Below are positions 16,053 to 23,631 of a stretch of DNA of 64,000 nucleotides, one piece after another (position 1 is the first letter of the stretch; each line of letters starts with the position of its first letter). Source of the stretch: Thermocatellispora tengchongensis (GTDB lineage: Bacteria > Actinomycetota > Actinomycetes > Streptosporangiales > Streptosporangiaceae); assembly GCF_014202315.1 (NCBI RefSeq), contig NZ_JACHGN010000004.1, positions 124,001 to 188,000 on the forward strand. The letters run 5' to 3'. Made by a program: the position numbers and the translations under genes. Under the pieces are notes generated by a model. The model saw only the letters and a program-made list of their open reading frames with translations. It was not told the DNA's origin and did no database searches.

Positions 16053-17287
16053 AATCCCTCGACACGGCGGCCGAGGCGGGCAGACACCAGCGCGAATGGT
16101 TCGCCGACCTACGCCGGCGGGTCGCCGCCGGCGAGCCGTTCGCCCTGCTGAACGCGGACGTCCCGCACGAGATCTTCCGCACGATGGACATCCCGTACGC
16201 GGTCAGCCAATGGTGGGCGTCTCTGGTGACCGCCAAGCAGCGTTCGGGGCACTACCTGAAGCTGGTGCGGCAGCGCGGCTACCCCGACTACTCCGAGCAG
16301 TACAACTCGGTCACCCTCGGCTCCGCGTTCGACCCCGAGCCGGAGGCGGGCCCGTGGGGCGGCCTGCCCAAACCGGACATCATCGTCGGCGACGCCTCCG
16401 GCGACATCACCCGCAAGATCTTCGACGTCTGGGGTCAGGAGCCCGGGGTCACCTTCTACCCCCTGGAGAGCGCCGCCGAGAACGAGGTCCCCGTCAACTG
16501 GTGGGAGCTCGTACCGCACCGGTGGGAAGAGGCCGTCGGCCCGGCCAGGCTGGACCTGCTCACCGCGGAGCTGGAGAACCTCGTCAGGTTCCTGGAGACC
16601 ACCACCGGCAGGCGGTTCCGCGAGTCCCGCTTCCGCGAGGTGATGGCCCTGGTCAACGAGCAGGAGGAGTGGAACCGGAAGACGCACGCCCTCATCGCCC
16701 GCGCCCGGCCCGCGCCGCTCAGCGTCGTGGACAGCATCCCCAGCGTCATGCTGCCGCAATGGCACCGCGGCACCGAGTGGGCCCGGGACATCGCCAAGCG
16801 CTTCTACGAGGAGGTGCGCGACCGGGTGGACGCGGGCCAGGCCGCGTGCCCGGACGAACGTGCCCGGCTGATGTGGATCGGCCGCGGCCTCTGGTACGAC
16901 ATGGGCTTCTACCAGCGCTTCCAGGAGGAGTACGGCGCGGTGTTCGTCTGGTCGATGTACCTCGCGGTCGCCGCCGACGGGTACATCCGCTATGGCGACG
17001 ACCCCATGAGGACGCTGGCGGCGCGCTTCGCCGCCTTCAGCGACCAGCTCTACACCCCGCCGTGGTCGAGTGAGTGGTACGTGAAGGAGGCCCGCTCGCA
17101 CGGCATCGACGGCGTGGTCCACCTGGTCTCCGACGACCCCCGGGGCAGCTACTTCACCGCCAGGGCACTGGAGGCGGCCGGGTTCCCGGTCATCGAGATC
17201 CATGCCGACAACGTGGACACCCGCACCTTCGCCGACGACGTGGCCGAACGCGTCGGTCAGTGGCTGGAGAAGGTCGTCCTGGCCTGA
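16040..17287 (+). CDS. 2-hydroxyacyl-CoA dehydratase-like subunit (HgdA/FldB-related), no cluster cysteines
   Basis: 415 residues; the ATG at 16040 overlaps the previous gene by 13 bases, so the two are translated together and probably form a heterodimer. The family layout is visible: PFALLNADVPHEIFRTMDIPY, RQRGYPDYSEQYNS (relatives have Cys near YSEQ), ERARLMWIGRGLWYDMGFY, and DGVVHLVSDDPRG (relatives have Cys in this loop) followed by FPVIEIHADNVDTRTF. The only cysteine, Cys270, is in a variable region. Without ligands for a [4Fe-4S] cluster, the normal radical mechanism seems impossible. It may have another cofactor, a structural role or a different reaction. Confidence 0.7.
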   Translation: MRSVKSLDTAAEAGRHQREWFADLRRRVAAGEPFALLNADVPHEIFRTMDIPYAVSQWWASLVTAKQRSGHYLKLVRQRGYPDYSEQYNSVTLGSAFDPEPEAGPWGGLPKPDIIVGDASGDITRKIFDVWGQEPGVTFYPLESAAENEVPVNWWELVPHRWEEAVGPARLDLLTAELENLVRFLETTTGRRFRESRFREVMALVNEQEEWNRKTHALIARARPAPLSVVDSIPSVMLPQWHRGTEWARDIAKRFYEEVRDRVDAGQAACPDERARLMWIGRGLWYDMGFYQRFQEEYGAVFVWSMYLAVAADGYIRYGDDPMRTLAARFAAFSDQLYTPPWSSEWYVKEARSHGIDGVVHLVSDDPRGSYFTARALEAAGFPVIEIHADNVDTRTFADDVAERVGQWLEKVVLA

Positions 17288-17324
17288 CCCGGATCGTCCC
17301 CCGGCTCAGATGCTGGGCACATAT

Positions 17325-17354
17325 TTGACGATCGTCATCGCAGAGTCTTATATT
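17325..17354 (+). promoter_or_regulatory. Promoter with 12-bp palindromic operator before the SDR operon
   Basis: TTGACG (17325-17330), 18 bases, TATATT (17349-17354). The -35 is embedded in the perfect palindrome TGACGATCGTCA (17326-17337), an arrangement typical of repressor control. It separates the transporter/dehydratase genes from the SDR-amidohydrolase-MaoC genes as a second transcription unit. Confidence 0.55.
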
Positions 17355-17387
17355 CGGCATAATCCGAGCACACCCCAGGGGGAATCC

Positions 17388-18314
17388 ATGGATCTTTCCG
17401 GCAAGGTCGCCGTGGTCACAGGTGCGGGCCGCGGGCTCGGCCGCGCATACGCAGAGGCGCTGGCCGCGGCCGGAGCGGCGTTGATCGTCAACGACGTGGA
17501 CGCCGAAGCGGCGGCGCAGGTCGTCGAGGCCATCACCGGTAGCGGCGGCAACGCACGGAGCGTCGTCGCCCCGGTCGGATCCGCCGAAGTGGCCGACCGG
17601 CTGGTCGCCACCGCCGTCAAGGAGTTCGGCCGGCTGGACGTGATGGTCACCAACGCGGGCATCCTGCGCGACCGGGTCCTGTGGAAGATGTCCGACGACG
17701 ACTTCGACGCGGTGATCGACGTGCACCTGCGCGGCACGTTCACCTGCGCGCGGGCCGCGGCGGTCCGGATGCGCGAGCAGGGGACCGGTGGCCGGCTGAT
17801 CCTGATCTCCTCGCCGGCGGGCCAGCGCGGGAACTTCGGTCAGAGCAACTACGCGGCGGCCAAGGCCGGCATCGTGGCGATGGCCAGGACCTGGGCGATG
17901 GAGCTGGCCAGGGCGAACATCACGGTGAACGCGGTCGTGCCCGTGGCGGCGACGGAGATGACCAGGACCATTCCCGCGTTCGCGCCGATCATCGAGGAAT
18001 CCGAGCGGACCGGCAGGCCGTTCCCCGCCTGGCTGCGCAAGGACGAGGGGCTGGGCACGGTCGAGGACGCGGCGGGGCTCGTCGTGTTCCTCGCCTCGGA
18101 CGCCTCCGCGGACGTGACCGGCCAGGCGATCGGCATCGGCGGCGACCGCCTCGCCCTGTGGTCGCACCCCAGCGAGAAGGCCGTCGCGTTCGCCGAAGGA
18201 GGGTGGACGGCCGAGGCCATCGCCGACTCCTGGCGGTCGGGCGTCGGCGCCGAGCCGGAGACGTACGGAATCCCCGCGCCCAAGGTCCCCGCCTCGGACG
18301 TGCAGGGCGCCTGA
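17388..18314 (+). CDS. Short-chain dehydrogenase, (R)-3-hydroxyacyl-CoA dehydrogenase-like
   Basis: 308 residues from the ATG at 17388 with AGGGGGA upstream. Cofactor motif VTGAGRGLGRAYAEAL, NAG motif VTNAGILRD, catalytic Ser in LISSPAG and Tyr-x3-Lys in NYAAAKAG are intact. The TGAGxGLGRAYA start is the form found in the dehydrogenase domain of peroxisomal multifunctional enzyme 2, which oxidises (3R)-hydroxyacyl-CoA with NAD. This fits the (R)-specific MaoC hydratase two genes on. It probably makes a 3-ketoacyl-CoA for the next enzyme. The gene is one base before the amidohydrolase. Confidence 0.83.
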   Translation: MDLSGKVAVVTGAGRGLGRAYAEALAAAGAALIVNDVDAEAAAQVVEAITGSGGNARSVVAPVGSAEVADRLVATAVKEFGRLDVMVTNAGILRDRVLWKMSDDDFDAVIDVHLRGTFTCARAAAVRMREQGTGGRLILISSPAGQRGNFGQSNYAAAKAGIVAMARTWAMELARANITVNAVVPVAATEMTRTIPAFAPIIEESERTGRPFPAWLRKDEGLGTVEDAAGLVVFLASDASADVTGQAIGIGGDRLALWSHPSEKAVAFAEGGWTAEAIADSWRSGVGAEPETYGIPAPKVPASDVQGA

Positions 18315-18315
18315 C

Positions 18316-19215
18316 ATGACGGCCATGAACGTCGCCGACCTGGTCGCGATCGACGTGCACACCCACGCGGAGATCTCCAAGGACGGGCACGGCTCGCTGA
18401 GCCCGGAACTGTTCGGCGCCTCCGAGGACTACTTCAAGGCCCACGGGCACCGGCAGCCGACCATCGCGGAGATGGCCGCGTACTATCGGGAGCGGAAGAT
18501 GGCCGCGGTGGTGTTCACCGTGGACGCCGAGCACGCCACCGGGCACCCGCGCATCTCCAACGAAGAGGTCGCGGAGAGCTGCGCCGAGCACGCCGACGTG
18601 CTGATCCCGTTCGCCAGCATCGACCCCTGGAAGGGCAGGGCGGGCGTGCGCGAGGCGCGGCGGCTGGTCGGTGAGCACGGCGTGCGCGGGTTCAAGTTCC
18701 ACCCGAACATCCAGGGCATCGCCCCCAACGACCCCGTGGCGTACCCGCTGTACGAGGCGATCGAGGAGCTGGGCGTCCCGGCGTTGTTCCACACCGGGCA
18801 GACCGGCATAGGCGCGGGCGTCCCCGGCGGGGGCGGCATCCGGCTCAAGTACAGCAACCCCATGCTGGTGGACGACGTGGCCGTGGACTTCCCCGAGCTG
18901 CGGATCATCCTGGCCCATCCGTCGTTCCCCTGGCAGGACGAGGCGCTGGCGGTGGCCACCCACAAGCCGTACGTCTACATCGACCTGTCGGGCTGGTCGC
19001 CGAAGTACTTCCCGCCGCAGCTCGTGCGGTACGCCAACACGCTGCTGAAGGACAAGGTGCTCTTCGGCTCCGACTACCCCGTGATCACCCCGGACCGCTG
19101 GCTGGCCGACTTCGACAAGCTCGAGATCAAGCCCGAGGTCCGCCCGAGGATTCTGAAGGACAACGCCGTACGCCTGCTCGGGCTCGGCACCCAGGAGAGG
19201 ACTGCAGACGCGTGA
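18316..19215 (+). CDS. Amidohydrolase-2 family protein, CouO-like acyl-CoA hydrolase candidate
   Basis: 299 residues. It is a TIM-barrel amidohydrolase: metal motif DVHTHAE at residues 12-18, a barrel-strand FKFHPNIQG, histidine in LAHPSFPWQ and the acid in GSDYPVITPD. Members of this group include the unusual hydrolase of bacterial hydroxycinnamate pathways (CouO of Rhodococcus), which cleaves aryl-3-ketoacyl-CoA hydrolytically instead of by thiolysis. The gene order ligase, hydratase, dehydrogenase and amidohydrolase matches that pathway, which is the basis of the assignment. A decarboxylase of the ACMSD group is the main alternative. It overlaps the MaoC gene by four bases. Confidence 0.75.
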   Translation: MTAMNVADLVAIDVHTHAEISKDGHGSLSPELFGASEDYFKAHGHRQPTIAEMAAYYRERKMAAVVFTVDAEHATGHPRISNEEVAESCAEHADVLIPFASIDPWKGRAGVREARRLVGEHGVRGFKFHPNIQGIAPNDPVAYPLYEAIEELGVPALFHTGQTGIGAGVPGGGGIRLKYSNPMLVDDVAVDFPELRIILAHPSFPWQDEALAVATHKPYVYIDLSGWSPKYFPPQLVRYANTLLKDKVLFGSDYPVITPDRWLADFDKLEIKPEVRPRILKDNAVRLLGLGTQERTADA

Positions 19216-19670
19216 CCACCACGGCGTACGGGCTCGACGAGATCAGGGCGCTGGCCGGCAAGGATCTCGGCCACGGCGGCTGGCTGGAGATCACCCAGGA
19301 CCGGGTGAACACCTTCGCCGACGCCACCGACGACCACCAGTGGATCCACACCGACCCCGACCGGGCCAAGGACGGGCCGTTCGGCGGCACGATCGCCCAC
19401 GGTTACCTGACCCTGTCCCTGCTCATCCCGCTGTTCAACGAACTGCTCGACATCCAGGGCGTGAAGATGAGCATCAACTACGGCCTGGACAAGGTTCGCT
19501 TCCCCAGCCCGGTCAAGGTGGGCGCCAGGGTCCGCCTGGGCGCCACCGTCGCCTCCGTCGAGGACGTCCCCGGCGACGGCGTGCAGATGCACCTCGACTT
19601 CACCGTCGAGATCGAAGGGGCGGGCAAGCCGGCCTGCGTCGCCCGCGCCATCTACCGGCACTACGCCTGA
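19212..19670 (+). CDS. MaoC-like (R)-specific enoyl-CoA hydratase
   Basis: 152 residues from a GTG overlapping the amidohydrolase stop (GTGA). It is a single hot-dog domain with the hydratase-2 signature: FADATDDHQWIHTDPDRA contains the catalytic Asp and His, and FGGTIAHGYLTLSL forms the substrate loop. This family adds water to trans-2-enoyl-CoA to give the (3R)-hydroxy product. It would act before the SDR on the dehydrated acyl-CoA. Length and motifs match NodN/MaoC-type single-domain hydratases. Confidence 0.87.
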   Translation: MTTTAYGLDEIRALAGKDLGHGGWLEITQDRVNTFADATDDHQWIHTDPDRAKDGPFGGTIAHGYLTLSLLIPLFNELLDIQGVKMSINYGLDKVRFPSPVKVGARVRLGATVASVEDVPGDGVQMHLDFTVEIEGAGKPACVARAIYRHYA

Positions 19671-19751
19671 CGCCGGACCACCAGATCGGCCTCACAGGCG
19701 CCGCAGGGCGCCCTCCCCGATCCCCCCAGTTTGACAGGAGATCGAACACCA

Positions 19752-21272
19752 ATGCGCAACGCCGGACTGGGAGGGTGGCCCTCCCGCCGGGCCCGGATGA
19801 CACCGGACCGGACCGCGTTCATCTTCGCGAACCGGCCCATCACCTACGCCGAGGTTCATGAGCGGACGACGCGGCTGGCGTCGCAGTTGCGCGCTTCCGG
19901 AGTGCGGGCCGGTGACCGGGTCGCCTACCTCGGCCGCAACCACGTCGCCTTCGCCGAGACGATGTTCGCCTCGCACCTGCTCGGTGCGATCTTCGTGCCG
20001 CTGAACTTCCGCCTGGCCGCCCCCGAGATCGGGTACATGCTGGACCACTCGGGCGCCACGGTCCTGATCTACGCGCCCGAATGCGCCGAGGCGGTCCGGG
20101 CCCTGCCGGACACCACGGCCCTCCGGCAGATCGTCGCCCTCGATGCTCCCGGGCCAGGGGAACGGCACTACGAGACCTGGCTCGCGGAGGGCGATCCCAC
20201 CCCGATCGACACACCGGTGCGGCTGGACGACACGGCGCTCATCCTCTACACCTCGGGGACGACCGGGCGCCCCAAGGGCGCGATCCTCACCCACGGCAAC
20301 CTCGTGTGGAACTGCTTCAACCTCCTGCTCGGCGTCGATGTCACCAGCGACGAGGTGACGCTGATCAGCGCGCCGCTGTTCCACGTCGCGGCCCTGAACC
20401 AGACCTTGCTGCCGACCTTCCTCAAGGGCGGCTGCTCGGTGATCATGCCGTCGTGGGACGTGGACGAGTGCTACGACCTCATGGAGAAGCACCGGGTCAC
20501 CTGGATGTTCGGGGTCACCACGATGTTCGCCGCGTTCGCCCGGTCGCCCCGATGGGCCGGCGCGAACCTGTCATCACTGCGCCTCCTCATGGCCGGGGGC
20601 GCGGCGATCCCCACCGCTTTGATCCGCACCTACCAGGAACGGGGCCTGGTGTTCTGCCAGGGATACGGTCTCACCGAGACCGGCCCCGGCGTCACCTTCC
20701 TGGAGGCCAGTCAGAGCGTGCGCAAGGTGGGCTCGGCGGGCGTACCGGTGTTCTTCACCAACGTACGGGTCGTCCAGCCCGACGGCACGGACGCGCCGGT
20801 GGGCCAGCCGGGTGAGGTCCTCATCCAGGGACCGAACGTCACCCCTGGCTACTGGCGCAACCCGGAGGCGACCGCCGCCGCGTTCTCCGACGGCGACTGG
20901 TTCCGCTCCGGCGACGTCGCCGTCCTGGACGAGGACGGCCACCTGTACGTCGTGGACCGCGTCAAGGACATGTACATCTCGGGCGGGGAGAACGTCTATC
21001 CGGCCGAGATCGAGGCAGTGCTCTCGGAGCATCCGGCCATCGCCGAGGTCGCCGTGCTCGGCGTACCCGACCCCAAATGGGGCGAGGTCGGCCGCGCCTT
21101 CGTGGTCCTCCGCCCCGGCGCGAGTGTCACCCCCGATGAGCTGCGCGACTTCCTCCGCCCCCGCCTGGCCACGTACAAGATCCCCGTCCATTTCGACATC
21201 ACCGACGACCTGCCGAAGACGGGCTCAGGAAAGATCCACAAACCCCGGCTACGACGCCTCCCCCTGCCGTAG
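19752..21272 (+). CDS. AMP-forming acyl-CoA ligase
   Basis: 506 residues. The ATG at 19752 follows a GGAG site 11 bases upstream. The ANL-family motifs are complete: LILYTSGTTGRPKGA (P-loop), YGLTETGP (A5), SGDVAVLDEDGHLYVVDRVKDMY (A7/A8 hinge), GGENVYPAEIE and the catalytic lysine in KTGSGKIHK. It activates a carboxylic acid through an acyl-AMP to acyl-CoA. It resembles medium-chain or aryl-acid ligases (as CouL and FadD13), but the acyl group cannot be read. An 81-base gap separates it from MaoC, with no clear promoter, so it probably ends the same operon. Confidence 0.9.
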   Translation: MRNAGLGGWPSRRARMTPDRTAFIFANRPITYAEVHERTTRLASQLRASGVRAGDRVAYLGRNHVAFAETMFASHLLGAIFVPLNFRLAAPEIGYMLDHSGATVLIYAPECAEAVRALPDTTALRQIVALDAPGPGERHYETWLAEGDPTPIDTPVRLDDTALILYTSGTTGRPKGAILTHGNLVWNCFNLLLGVDVTSDEVTLISAPLFHVAALNQTLLPTFLKGGCSVIMPSWDVDECYDLMEKHRVTWMFGVTTMFAAFARSPRWAGANLSSLRLLMAGGAAIPTALIRTYQERGLVFCQGYGLTETGPGVTFLEASQSVRKVGSAGVPVFFTNVRVVQPDGTDAPVGQPGEVLIQGPNVTPGYWRNPEATAAAFSDGDWFRSGDVAVLDEDGHLYVVDRVKDMYISGGENVYPAEIEAVLSEHPAIAEVAVLGVPDPKWGEVGRAFVVLRPGASVTPDELRDFLRPRLATYKIPVHFDITDDLPKTGSGKIHKPRLRRLPLP

Positions 21273-21285
21273 ACGGAAAACGACT

Positions 21286-21318
21286 CTGGGCATCCCCCAT
21301 CGAGTGGAGAATGCCCAG
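21286..21318 (+). terminator. Hairpin after the acyl-CoA ligase gene
   Basis: CTGGGCAT (21286-21293) pairs with ATGCCCAG (21311-21318) across a 17-base loop, 13 bases after the ligase stop. There is no T run, so it is only a candidate terminator, lying just before the convergent tRNA. Confidence 0.35.
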
Positions 21319-21327
21319 ATACTGCGG

Positions 21328-21401
21328 TGCGCCGCCAGGGACTCGAACCCCGGACCCGCTGATTAAGAGTCAGCTGCTCTGACCAACTGAGCTAGCGGCG
21401 C
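21328..21401 (-). tRNA. tRNA-Lys (anticodon CTT)
   Basis: 74 bases on the minus strand fold into a full cloverleaf: acceptor GCGCCGC/GCGGCGC, D stem GCTC/GAGC, anticodon stem GCTGA/TCAGC with loop CTCTTAA (anticodon CTT), variable loop GGGTC, T stem with loop TTCGAGT, discriminator A. The 3' CCA is not encoded, as is common in actinomycetes. It decodes AAG, the main lysine codon in GC-rich genomes. Confidence 0.97.
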
Positions 21402-21510
21402 CTGCTCTGGAAGCATACCGGAGATTGAGGGGCGTTTGCGCCGCATGGCGGTGACGTGCGGTCGAGTGGTGGAGTTGCCGTGGGGTTAGGCAGGGCTGGC
21501 GTTGGGGTGC

Positions 21511-21534
21511 GGTTGGGGCGGGAGCGGGGGGTAG
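21511..21534 (+). promoter_or_regulatory. SigB/SigF-like promoter for the PRC-barrel gene
   Basis: GGTT (21511-21514), 14 bases, GGGTAG (21529-21534), close to the GNNT-N14-16-GGGTA(C/T) pattern of actinomycete stress sigma factors. It lies about 40 bases before the ATG. Low complexity around it limits confidence. Confidence 0.4.
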
Positions 21535-21574
21535 GAGGGGGCGGACCCGACGGAAACGAAGGGAGAGGAGAACG

Positions 21575-21964
21575 ATGACCTCCGAGCTCTGGACTTACCG
21601 GAGCGATGTCCGCGGCTCGTACGCCGGTGACCTGGACTTCTCGGGCTACACCGTGGAGGCCACCGACGGGCGGATCGGGCATGTGGACGATGCTACGTAT
21701 GACGTGGGTCAGAGCTACGTCATCGTGGACACCGGGCCGTGGATCTTCGGCAAGAAGGTCATGCTGCCCGCCAGCACCGTCACGCGGATCGATCCTCAGG
21801 CGCGCAAGCTGTACGTCGCGCGTACGAAGGAAGAGATCAAGAACGCTCCGGAGTTCGACGAGGCGAACTACAAGGAGTCCGTCTACCGTGACCGGCTGAG
21901 CGAGTACTACGGCCGGTTCCCGGACGGCGGTGGCGCCGGGGGGACCCGGAGCACCGTGTTCTGA
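21575..21964 (+). CDS. PRC-barrel domain protein
   Basis: 129 residues with AGGAG shortly before the ATG. Residues about 20-75 form a PRC barrel (GYTVEATDGRIGHVDDATYDVGQSYVIVDTGPWIFGKKVMLPASTV type of pattern, with the conserved turn DGRIGHVDD). The rest is a charged helix and a Gly-rich tail. The fold is shared with the photosynthetic reaction centre H subunit and RimM; stand-alone members in actinomycetes are often stress-induced. No enzymatic role is indicated. Confidence 0.8.
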   Translation: MTSELWTYRSDVRGSYAGDLDFSGYTVEATDGRIGHVDDATYDVGQSYVIVDTGPWIFGKKVMLPASTVTRIDPQARKLYVARTKEEIKNAPEFDEANYKESVYRDRLSEYYGRFPDGGGAGGTRSTVF

Positions 21965-21980
21965 CGGGTCGCGATCCGGA

Positions 21981-22010
21981 GGGGGAGGGCCTCATCAGGG
22001 GCTCTCCCCC
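21981..22010. terminator. Strong hairpin between convergent genes
   Basis: GGGGGAGGGCC pairs with GGCTCTCCCCC (one G-T pair) around a short loop, 17 bases after the PRC-barrel stop, followed by TTCT on the plus strand. It probably terminates the PRC-barrel transcript. Confidence 0.65.
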
Positions 22011-22041
22011 TTCTCGTGCTCGCGGCCCTCTGCTCACGGCG

Positions 22042-22096
22042 CCTTGTGGTGGGCCTCTCAGGGTTCTCACGGGCCCTTGTGGTGGGCCTGTCAGGG
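22042..22096 (+). repeat. 22-bp imperfect direct repeat
   Basis: Two 22-base copies (22042-22063 and 22075-22096) begin CCTTGTGGTGGGCCT and differ at one position. The second copy enters the last codons of the nucleotidyltransferase gene. Function unknown. Confidence 0.6.
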
Positions 22097-22687
22097 CCAG
22101 AGGGGTTCTGAGGACGGGGTGGCGGGGGCGTCCAGGATGTGGAGGCGGTGGAGCAGGGTGAGGAAGGTGTAGGCGTACGGCGAGGGGGCCACGACGCTGG
22201 CGACGCGGTCCCAGTCCACCTGCTCGCGCATGGCGCGGACCTGGGGAAGCAGGGAGCCGTAGTCGCAACTGTGCTCCGAGAGCGGGAGCAGCCAGGAGAT
22301 GACCAGGTCGGTGGCCTCCAGGACCGGGAGGATCACGGCGGACGCCTTCAGGGGCTCGGCCCGCTTGATCAGGTCGGGGGTGACCGGGCGGTCGGCGACG
22401 CGGAAGATGAGGTCCACCAGGCGGCCCTCGTCGAACGCCTTGACCAGCCAGTCCTCTGGAGGCTTGGCGGTGCGGAAGCCGATGCCTCTCAGGGTCTCCA
22501 GGGCGGACGGGACGTCCTCCTCGACCAGGACGAAATCGACGTCGTGCAGGGACGGGGCGGCGCCGCGGGCGTACGCGGCGCAGCCGCCGGCCAGCGCGAA
22601 CCTGACGCCGGCGTCCTTCAGGGCGGTGCCGGCGCGCTTGAGCGTCTCCAGGATCGCGTCGGTCACCTCATGGCTGTGACTCCCCAT
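22091..22687 (-). CDS. Nucleotidyltransferase-fold protein (AbiEii/DUF6036-like)
   Basis: 198 residues. The N-terminal half has a nucleotidyltransferase fold: the glycine motif FALAGGCAAYARG (about 29-41) followed by SLHDVDFVLVEED with the paired acidic residues, then RLVDLIFRVAD with a third acid. This is the layout of stand-alone, often toxin-type or housekeeping nucleotidyltransferases. No antitoxin-like partner is next to it, so a toxin role is not supported. The C-terminal half is helical. Substrate unknown. Confidence 0.6.
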   Translation of the reverse strand: MGSHSHEVTDAILETLKRAGTALKDAGVRFALAGGCAAYARGAAPSLHDVDFVLVEEDVPSALETLRGIGFRTAKPPEDWLVKAFDEGRLVDLIFRVADRPVTPDLIKRAEPLKASAVILPVLEATDLVISWLLPLSEHSCDYGSLLPQVRAMREQVDWDRVASVVAPSPYAYTFLTLLHRLHILDAPATPSSEPLWP

Positions 22688-22815
22688 AGGCTCGGGCTAC
22701 CCGATCACATGCGACCTAGACATCCTTACGGTCACCGGCCGATTTCTCCGGCACATGGGCGCGGGCGGCGAGGGTAGTCGTCCGGCCTCGGCTTTCCCAT
22801 GTGGAGGTAAAGGTC

Positions 22816-23313
22816 ATGGTGGTTGAGCGCGACGACGGCGAGTCGCACAAGGAGCGGGTGGACCGGGAGCTCGCGGAGCTGCTGCAGGGGCTGCGGGTGG
22901 CGGTCACGGGGGTGCAGGTGCTGTTCGCGTTCCTGCTGACGCTGCCGTTCGCGGCCGGGTTCCCGAAGGTGGACACCGTGGGGCGGTGGCTGTTCTTCAT
23001 CTCGCTGATGAGCGCGGCGTTCGCGTCGGTCTGCTTCATCACCCCGGCCGCGCAGCACCGGGTGCTGTTCCGTACCGGCCTGAAGGAGCGGATGCTGCAC
23101 CGGGCCAACGAGCTGGGGGTCGCGGGCGCGGTGTTCCTGGCCGTGGCCATGACCAGCGCGGTGGGGCTGGTCGTGGAGGTGGTGCTGAACAACTGGACGG
23201 CCGCGCTGTTCGCGGCGGCGGTGGCGCTGGCCAGCGTTTGGCTGTGGCTGGTGCAGCCGTTCGCCGACCTGTACCGGTTCCGGCGGGGGCTCGCGGGCAC
23301 GGATCGACGTTAG
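22816..23313 (+). CDS. DUF6328-type four-helix membrane protein
   Basis: 165 residues; the ATG at 22816 is eight bases after a perfect GGAGG, so the upstream GTG is rejected. After a charged N terminus (ERDDGESHKERVDRELAELLQ) come four hydrophobic segments at about 30-50, 60-80, 105-125 and 130-150. Small proteins of this type (DUF6328) are widespread in actinomycetes and have no known function. It probably sits in the cytoplasmic membrane. Confidence 0.75.
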   Translation: MVVERDDGESHKERVDRELAELLQGLRVAVTGVQVLFAFLLTLPFAAGFPKVDTVGRWLFFISLMSAAFASVCFITPAAQHRVLFRTGLKERMLHRANELGVAGAVFLAVAMTSAVGLVVEVVLNNWTAALFAAAVALASVWLWLVQPFADLYRFRRGLAGTDRR

Positions 23314-23343
23314 AAGGCCGCGCTCCAGGGCAGTTGCGGGCCC

Positions 23344-23493
23344 ATGGCCACTTTGCTTTGGATCATCGCAGTCGTACTCGTCATCGCAGGCATCTACGTC
23401 ATTCTCGCAAGGCGCGATCTCCTGTGGGGGATCGTCCTCATCGTCCTCGGCTTCCTCGTGGGTCCGGGCGGTGTGAGCATCTTCAATGTATGA
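23344..23493 (+). CDS. GPGG-motif small membrane protein
   Basis: 49 residues, too short for many gene finders. Two hydrophobic helices (LLWIIAVVLVIAGIYVIL and WGIVLIVLGFLVG) flank a short ARRD turn, and the C terminus carries GPGGVSIF, the mark of the GPGG-motif small membrane protein family of actinomycetes. A GGTT-N15-GGGCAC element, similar to the stress promoters nearby, lies at the end of the preceding gene. Function unknown; codon use is less GC-rich at third positions than its neighbours (GCA, GTA, ATT codons). Confidence 0.8.
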   Translation: MATLLWIIAVVLVIAGIYVILARRDLLWGIVLIVLGFLVGPGGVSIFNV

Positions 23494-23631
23494 GGCCCCC
23501 GGCGGGCCCCATGGAAGACGGCATGAACGGGCGCGAGGGCCGGGGGCGGGCGATCCGGGCGCGGCGGTTACGGCCGCCGCGCCGGACCCCCTCCCCCGGG
23601 CTCGCGCGCCTGCGCGTGCGGGGCGCCCGGC

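Noticed and set aside
21328-21401. tRNA-Lys as an attachment site for a mobile island carrying the catabolic genes
   Set aside because: No integrase, no duplicated tRNA 3' end and no change of base composition at the island borders.
22091-22687. Type IV toxin-antitoxin (AbiEii) module
   Set aside because: The nucleotidyltransferase fold is plausible but no antitoxin-like gene adjoins it.
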